Assembly: GCA_025998955.1 (NCBI GenBank)
Contig: AP024676.1
Coordinates: forward strand, 4,524,001 to 4,588,000
Length of the DNA stretch: 64,000 bases
From: Candidatus Roseilinea sp.
GTDB taxonomy: Bacteria > Chloroflexota > Anaerolineae > J036 > Brachytrichaceae
Reading direction: 5' to 3'
A model generated the notes under the pieces. The model ran no database searches, had not been told where the DNA came from, and saw only the letters and a list, made by a program, of their open reading frames with translations. Below are positions 63,120 through 64,000 of this stretch, one piece after another. The number at the start of each line of letters is the position of its first letter. Position 1 is the stretch's first letter. Made by a program: the position numbers and the translations under genes.

Positions 63120-63866
63120 TTACCCTTCTGCAACGATCGTTTGCAACGCTTCCTTGAGCGAGAATGCGCCTTCGTAGAGCGCGCGCCCGATAATCACGCC
63201 ATCCACGCCGCGCGGCGCGTATTGGGCCAGCTCGCGAACGTCGTCCAGGTTGCGCACCCCACCTGAGGCGATGATCCTGAGGCCGGTCAACTGGGCCAGC
63301 GCCGCCGTGAGTTCAGCCGCGACGCCGACCATCATGCCATCGCGTCCAACCTCGGTATAGACCGCATGGATAACGCCCATCTCCTTCATCAGCGTGCCCA
63401 GCTCGATGGCCGTCATGTGCGTCGTATGCTGCCACCCGCGCGTAACGACGATGCCGTCGCGCGAGTCCAGGCCGACGGCCACGCGCTCCGGCCCGAACTG
63501 GGCGAGTGCATCGGCCACCAGCTTCGGGTTCTCGGCAGCAGCCGTACCCAACACCACGCGATCCGCACCGGCGTCGAACGCCGCTTTCACATCGTCAATG
63601 TCGCGTAACCCGCCGCCGAACTGAACCTTGGCCTTTACATGGCAGCATATTTCATGCAACGCGCGACGATTGGTGCGCCCCGCAGTCGGGTCACCAAATG
63701 CGCCGTCCAAATTCACGATGTGCAGCCACGTTGCCCCTTCGCTTACCCAGCGTCTAGCGACGGCAGATGGATTATCCGAATACGTGATCTGCTGCGAAGG
63801 GTCGCCCTGCAATAGGCGGACGACGCGCCCATCGCGCAGGTCAATGGCCGGGTAGATGGTGAACAT
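63120..63866 (-). CDS. hisA: Phosphoribosylformimino-5-aminoimidazole carboxamide ribotide isomerase
   Basis: HisA isomerises ProFAR to PRFAR in histidine synthesis. The 248-residue barrel starts [20 protein letters not shown] with catalytic Asp 8, then [40 protein letters not shown], and [20 protein letters not shown]. The second catalytic Asp lies in [12 protein letters not shown]. It overlaps the hisH stop by 26 bp and precedes hisF closely. Confidence 0.97.
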   Translation of the reverse strand: MFTIYPAIDLRDGRVVRLLQGDPSQQITYSDNPSAVARRWVSEGATWLHIVNLDGAFGDPTAGRTNRRALHEICCHVKAKVQFGGGLRDIDDVKAAFDAGADRVVLGTAAAENPKLVADALAQFGPERVAVGLDSRDGIVVTRGWQHTTHMTAIELGTLMKEMGVIHAVYTEVGRDGMMVGVAAELTAALAQLTGLRIIASGGVRNLDDVRELAQYAPRGVDGVIIGRALYEGAFSLKEALQTIVAEG

Positions 63867-64000
63867 GCTTGCCTATTGCCCCAGAAGCGCCAGCAGCCGG
63901 CTCCCCCATCGGCCACGCAACAAAGTTCCTTAGCATGCGCAAGCCGACATCCTGGCTCTTCTCCGGATGGAATTGGATGCCCCACACGTTGTCGCGCGCG
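63841..64000 (-). CDS. hisH: Imidazole glycerol phosphate synthase subunit HisH (3' end)
   Basis: Only the last 52 codons are in the window. They read [20 protein letters not shown] then [14 protein letters not shown], with the His and Glu of the class I amidotransferase triad (FHPEKS). The gene continues past 64000. The C-terminal tail overlaps the start of hisA by 26 bp. Confidence 0.9.
   Translation of the reverse strand, partial: ARDNVWGIQFHPEKSQDVGLRMLRNFVAWPMGEPAAGASGAIGKHVHHLPGH

Overview
This 64 kb, GC-rich window looks like a chromosomal segment of a Chloroflexota bacterium, probably of the Anaerolineae type. That placement is inferred from gene content: Tat/lipobox substrate-binding proteins with long Thr/Ala/Pro linkers, a bacterial XPB helicase with two helicase-associated partners, leaderless-looking starts, and short hairpin repeats scattered between and inside genes. 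No 16S rRNA gene is present, so it is not proven.

Layout. 0.4-9.1 kb: a DUF72 gene, a LacI-type regulator with a clear promoter and palindromic operator, and a five-gene oligopeptide/oligosaccharide-type ABC importer. 9.2-16.7 kb: a broken PIN toxin gene, two secreted or anchored glycoside hydrolases, an HNH nuclease, small membrane proteins, a Gfo/Idh/MocA oxidoreductase and a sugar isomerase-like TIM barrel. 16.8-18.3 kb: a small membrane-protein gene split by an IS630-type element with an exact TA duplication. 18.3-22.7 kb: secA, a lipoprotein and a decayed response regulator. 22.7-31.6 kb: a ClpB-like AAA+ protein fused to a complete but GGQ-less release factor, convergent with an XPB helicase operon. 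31.6-35.9 kb: a GH2 beta-mannosidase-like enzyme, an enolase-superfamily sugar acid dehydratase and biotin ligase. 35.9-42.5 kb: atpA-atpG-(GT39-like membrane protein)-atpD-atpC. 42.6-47.4 kb: mreB, maf, rpmH, rnpA, yidD, a beta-propeller lipoprotein and a Nudix hydrolase. 47.4-51.2 kb: nadC-nadA-nadB. 51.2-55.0 kb: threonine aldolase, a glycosyltransferase, a CopZ-like metallochaperone and a UbiA prenyltransferase. 55.1-59.7 kb: an M-box Mg2+ riboswitch with a complete terminator/antiterminator, followed by mgtC, a double-length ABC permease and its ATPase. 59.7-60.4 kb: a SelL-like redox gene with an in-frame UGA and a SECIS-like hairpin, then tRNA-Lys. 60.4-64.0 kb: hisIE, a Cys-rich protein, a DUF7662-HTH regulator, hisF, hisA and the end of hisH.

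How the genes work together. The LacI regulator, ABC importer, glycoside hydrolases, oxidoreductase, isomerase and dehydratase suggest uptake and breakdown of plant-type oligosaccharides. The nad and his clusters and the F1 genes are housekeeping. The points that most deserve follow-up are the Clp-release factor fusion, the probable selenoprotein, the Mg2+-riboswitch-controlled ABC transporter, and a family of purine/pyrimidine-biased hairpin repeats that occupies operon junctions and is also carried in frame inside several conserved proteins (Maf, BirA, the Clp fusion, GH2, GT39, probably XPB).
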